Source: Cryptomeria japonica
Taxonomy: Eukaryota > Streptophyta > Pinopsida > Cupressales > Cupressaceae
Direction of reading: 5' to 3'
Assembly (NCBI RefSeq): GCF_030272615.1
Contig: NC_081411.1
Location: forward strand, 185,550,449 to 185,614,448
Length of the DNA: 64,000 nt
Under the pieces are notes generated by a model that made no database searches, was not told the origin of the DNA, and worked only from the letters and a program-made list of their open reading frames with translations. This document shows, piece after piece, positions 61,330 to 64,000 of this stretch (positions are counted from its first letter, which is position 1; every line of letters begins with the position of its first letter). A program made the position numbers and the translations under genes.

Positions 61330-61924
61330 AATGAGTGAAATTCTAGACCAAGAAGGGATAAATAGGGTTGGTGAAAGGGAAGTAAGGACACATGTTTTTA
61401 AAATAACAAAAAACAAAAATAGAACCAAATATCACAATATAATAATAAATATAGAATAAAAATAAAAAAGAGACAAAGGAAAAGTAAGAAGAAAAAGGAA
61501 GAAGAATTGAAGGAGAAGGGAGCCAATAAATAAATAGAAAATAAAAAATTAAAAAATGAATAAGACAAAATAAAAAATAAGAATAAAAGGAAACAAAAAT
61601 TAATAAGAGGACAAAAATTAAACAAATAAAAAACACAAGAAAATAAACAAAAACAAGCAAATGAACAAATGAATACACACACACACACACACCCACACAC
61701 ACACAGGTGTGTGTGTGTGTGTGTGTGTGTAAACAAGAAAAACAAAAAACCAAACAAAGAGAGGGAAGGGAGGGAGCGAGAGAGAAGGGAGGGGGATAAA
61801 AGGCAAAAGGAAAACCTAGGGGATGCAAAGAGAGGAGACTACAATAGAGGAAAGAAAAGAGAAACAAGGAGGGGGTGGGGAGAAAAAGGAACCTGAGAAA
61901 AGGGGGCACAAGATAAGAGAGCTT
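61330..61924. repeat. Purine-rich tract with a (CA)n/(TG)n palindrome
   Basis: The plus strand is strongly purine-biased for about 600 bp. At 61674-61730 an ACACAC run is followed directly by GTGTGT, an inverted repeat that can fold into a long hairpin. Near 61766-61795 GGGAAGGGAGGGAGCGAG and GGGAGGGGG form a G-quadruplex-type pattern. The long open frames on the minus strand are by-products of this bias. Confidence 0.85.
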
Positions 61925-62232
61925 AAGGGGGGGGGAGGCGAGGTCTTCTAAGGGACGATAAAAGAGGATACCAAGAGGATTTCAGGTTCCAACCCTCATC
62001 ATGATTAAGGTTGGATGGATGGTTATATAATTCAATGGCTTCCTTGAGCTTTCTTTTGAACAAGTTATCTTCAATAGAAAGGATTTGGGTCTTGTCTAGG
62101 GATAGTGGTGTTTGGTGGAAGAGGAATGCTCAGCAAGGGCCGACTTCAAAGTACCTTCATGCTTAATGTCTGCATCACGTTCTCTGATTGTAGTCTTAAA
62201 AGAGCGGCCAGTTTCACCTATGTATGGGGTAC
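61925..62232 (-). pseudogene. GIY-YIG endonuclease end of a Penelope-like element (Dryad-like)
   Basis: The minus strand reads PYIGETGRSFKTTIRERDAD, then IKHEGTLKSALAEHSSSTKH. After a +1 shift it reads LDKTQILSIEDNLFKRKLKE, AIELYNHPSNLNHDEGWNL and SSWYPLL. The YIGETGR and R-x3-E positions are those of the GIY-YIG nuclease that ends Penelope-like polyproteins, and the EAIE, HP, N, DEGW tail fits the same family. The nuclease nicks target DNA to prime reverse transcription. The RT is missing and there is a frameshift, so it is a remnant. In plants such elements are reported from conifers. Confidence 0.75.
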
Positions 62233-62700
62233 CTAATATTCTTGGGTAGGATGTTAAGCCAAATATCAAATAGTATTAGAGCTAATAATGAGTTGTGGGT
62301 TATATTTCTTTTAGGAAATCTAGGAGTGTAAAGGTATCATTGTTCAACACGAGTATGCTCTTCTCTTACTTCCTTGGATGACCTAGAGAATCAAAAATTT
62401 GTGGAGAAAATACTAGTTTTTAGTGAGGTTCATACTTTGACTTGTTAGTTACAGGTCATTTGAAGATTTGTGGAGAAACTTTGGGCTCATCATTGAGTTA
62501 AGTGTAGCTGAGAAAGTCAAATCAGCTCTTTACTTTTCTTGATTTAGACACTGGAGGCTAGATCTACAATGTTTGAAATGAGAAGTTCTTTAAAATCAAC
62601 TATGAAATTGTTGAATTTTGGCAAATATATTTCTCAAAAATTAATTTCACTTTTTTCATGACTTTTTTTCAAGAAGTTCTAATTAGATAAAATTAGTAGA
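62233..62700. other. Unassigned sequence upstream of the Penelope-like fragment
   Basis: No RT motif is found in the place where the Penelope-like RT should be, so the element was cut at about 62232 or replaced by other sequence. Confidence 0.45.
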
Positions 62701-64000
62701 GGCCAAAACCATTATGTAACCGCTACAAAGGCAAACAAAAGGGAGGAACTCACAAGTAGTGAGACCACTAAGACAACAAGACCAAAAAGGACAAAAGTAT
62801 TTTTGAAAAGATTTTCTTTAATAAAGCAACAAATTGGTGCGAGCATGGGCCCCACCCCAATAAAATCACATAATTATAATAGAGGGAATTAGGAAGGAAC
62901 CCCAAACCATCTTCTTGAAAAGGACCATTGCACTGGAAACAAAGAAGTCAAGGAAACAAAAAACTAATAGTAGGTTTTGAAAGGCTTTGTGCAACATTTT
63001 GTCTAAGCCATCTATAAAAACACAAACAAAGGGATGGCTAGGCATGAAATAGTCCAAAGGGTTTTAAATGTATCCCTAAACCTTGTTACAATAGGTTCAC
63101 CTAGCCATTCCAACAAACCACAAAATAGGACAACCAAGGAATGGACTAGAATAGAAAATCCCAAAGGGTTTTGAAAGGCATCCATGAACCTTTTCCTGGT
63201 AGAAAGTCCTATTAACATGACACCTTTTTAACCTTAATAGGTCCACAGTAATTTGTATCACTCACCACAACAAGATAACTTGATCCATAGAGGATGTCAG
63301 CATCCACAACATCTCATTTAGCCATAGGAGCCAACAAGTTCCCATAAGCATAATAGAGAAGAACAAGAGAACTCAATACCTAGAAAAGAGCTACCTCCAT
63401 AGGGCCTCTAAGAAGAGAAGAACCTTTAGAGAACTTAGAACCCATCAACATCAGGAGATGGGAATTGGAAAAAATTCTCTAGACCCTTTTCAAACAATTA
63501 GAACATGAGTGATAGATCATCACCAAGGAGATAATAAAACCTTGAAGTAGCAACCAACCAACTCCTGCAATAGCTAGAGTAGGAATCAAAAACCACAAGG
63601 GGGGCCATAATATTTTAAGCAAGCCACATAACCCCATGGGGCAAGGCAATGCATAACCAAGAAATTGCTAAAAAGGGACACAACATGTGCTACCCACTAG
63701 CAACCATCATCAAAGAAACACTCTACAAGATGCCATAGATGAAGGCAAAAAATTGCATCAAGGGTAAGCAAAAAGAGTCACCAAAAGAGGGGAGAGAGCT
63801 TCATCCCCATGCAACCTATCAACCAAGTAGGGAAAGAAGGAGATAGGAACAACAATAGCTAGCCCTAACTAGACCTTACAATTGAGCCCCAAAGGAAGAG
63901 GGCTCAAATAAAACCAAAAGAGCATCTTCATAATAGGATGGGGCTCTAGAGGTCCAACACACCAGTGTGTCAAGGCAGAAGCCAAAAAAAGAGAAACAAT
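62701..64000. repeat. Purine-rich region with degenerate repeats
   Basis: AC/AG-rich sequence to the window edge without a recognised gene. Three degenerate units resembling CAAAGGGTTTTGAAAGGCATCC, about 95-110 bp apart, lie at about 62970, 63055 and 63165; similar units occur in D1 near 47750 and 47965. The minus-strand frames 63218-63012 and 63057-62866 come from these units. Confidence 0.4.

Noticed and set aside
61343..61909. Minus-strand ORF of 188 codons rich in Phe, Leu and Ser
   Set aside because: Low-complexity product of the purine tract and the CA/TG run.
1..64000. CRISPR arrays, bacterial operons, riboswitches
   Set aside because: No regularly spaced repeats or bacterial gene organisation; the gene structure and transposons are those of a plant.

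Overview
The window looks like intergenic DNA from a very large land-plant nuclear genome, most likely a gymnosperm or conifer. This is inferred from low gene density, nested LTR retrotransposons of the Tat/Ogre type with LTRs near 5 kb, intron-bearing plant genes, and a fragment of a Penelope-like element with a GIY-YIG domain, a type reported from conifers as Dryad. Only one gene looks intact: an ankyrin-repeat/PGG membrane protein at 42.2-45.3 kb on the + strand, with three exons and 688 residues.

From 0.8 to 39.8 kb there is one nested transposon stack whose joints can be read base by base. Element A, a Ty3/gypsy element on the minus strand, has its 3' LTR at 804-5578. Its pol is split into three pieces (5742-7711, 29126-29149 and 37885-39768). 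Element B (7712-29125, minus strand, 4.97-4.99 kb LTRs, target-site duplication ATGTC) lies inside the RT gene of A. A CACTA transposon (29150-37884, 3-bp target duplication with one mismatch) entered the same RT gene 19 bp from B. Element C (13432-18793, 1.6 kb LTRs, target duplication GAAAG/AAAAG) entered the integrase gene of B. C carries only gag and protease, so it depended on another element. The CACTA element holds degraded fragments of host genes: a PHD finger and a pentatricopeptide repeat region.

A and B share two odd traits although their sequences have diverged. First, a reading frame of roughly 1,030-1,060 codons lies inside the LTR, in the same sense as gag-pol, and it is homologous between the two families. 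Second, an archaeal-type RNase H domain lies between protease and reverse transcriptase, not after the ordinary RNase H where Tat elements usually carry it. Together these suggest a distinct retrotransposon lineage and are the best candidates here for something undescribed.

From 40 to 46.6 kb there is an AT-rich spacer with a tRNA-derived SINE-like unit, the ankyrin/PGG gene, and the tail of an old Copia pol. From 46.6 to 53.9 kb there is a Copia-like fragment (D1) with a related non-autonomous element inserted in it (D2, 48702-52905, 464/468-bp LTRs, target duplication AATAG). The single frame of D2 runs Gag, zinc knuckle, protease and then an unidentified domain in place of pol. From 55.6 to 60.8 kb a decayed direct duplicate of the ankyrin locus keeps promoter, intron-2, 3'-flank and Copia-tail sequence but no exons that I can see. 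It is interrupted by a PPR pseudogene segment and a 1.1-kb solo LTR. The last 3 kb hold an LTR-like segment, a hammerhead-like motif, a purine-rich tract with a (CA)n/(TG)n palindrome, the GIY-YIG end of a Penelope-like element, and low-copy degenerate repeats. Almost every element gene has stop codons or frameshifts and is annotated as a pseudogene.
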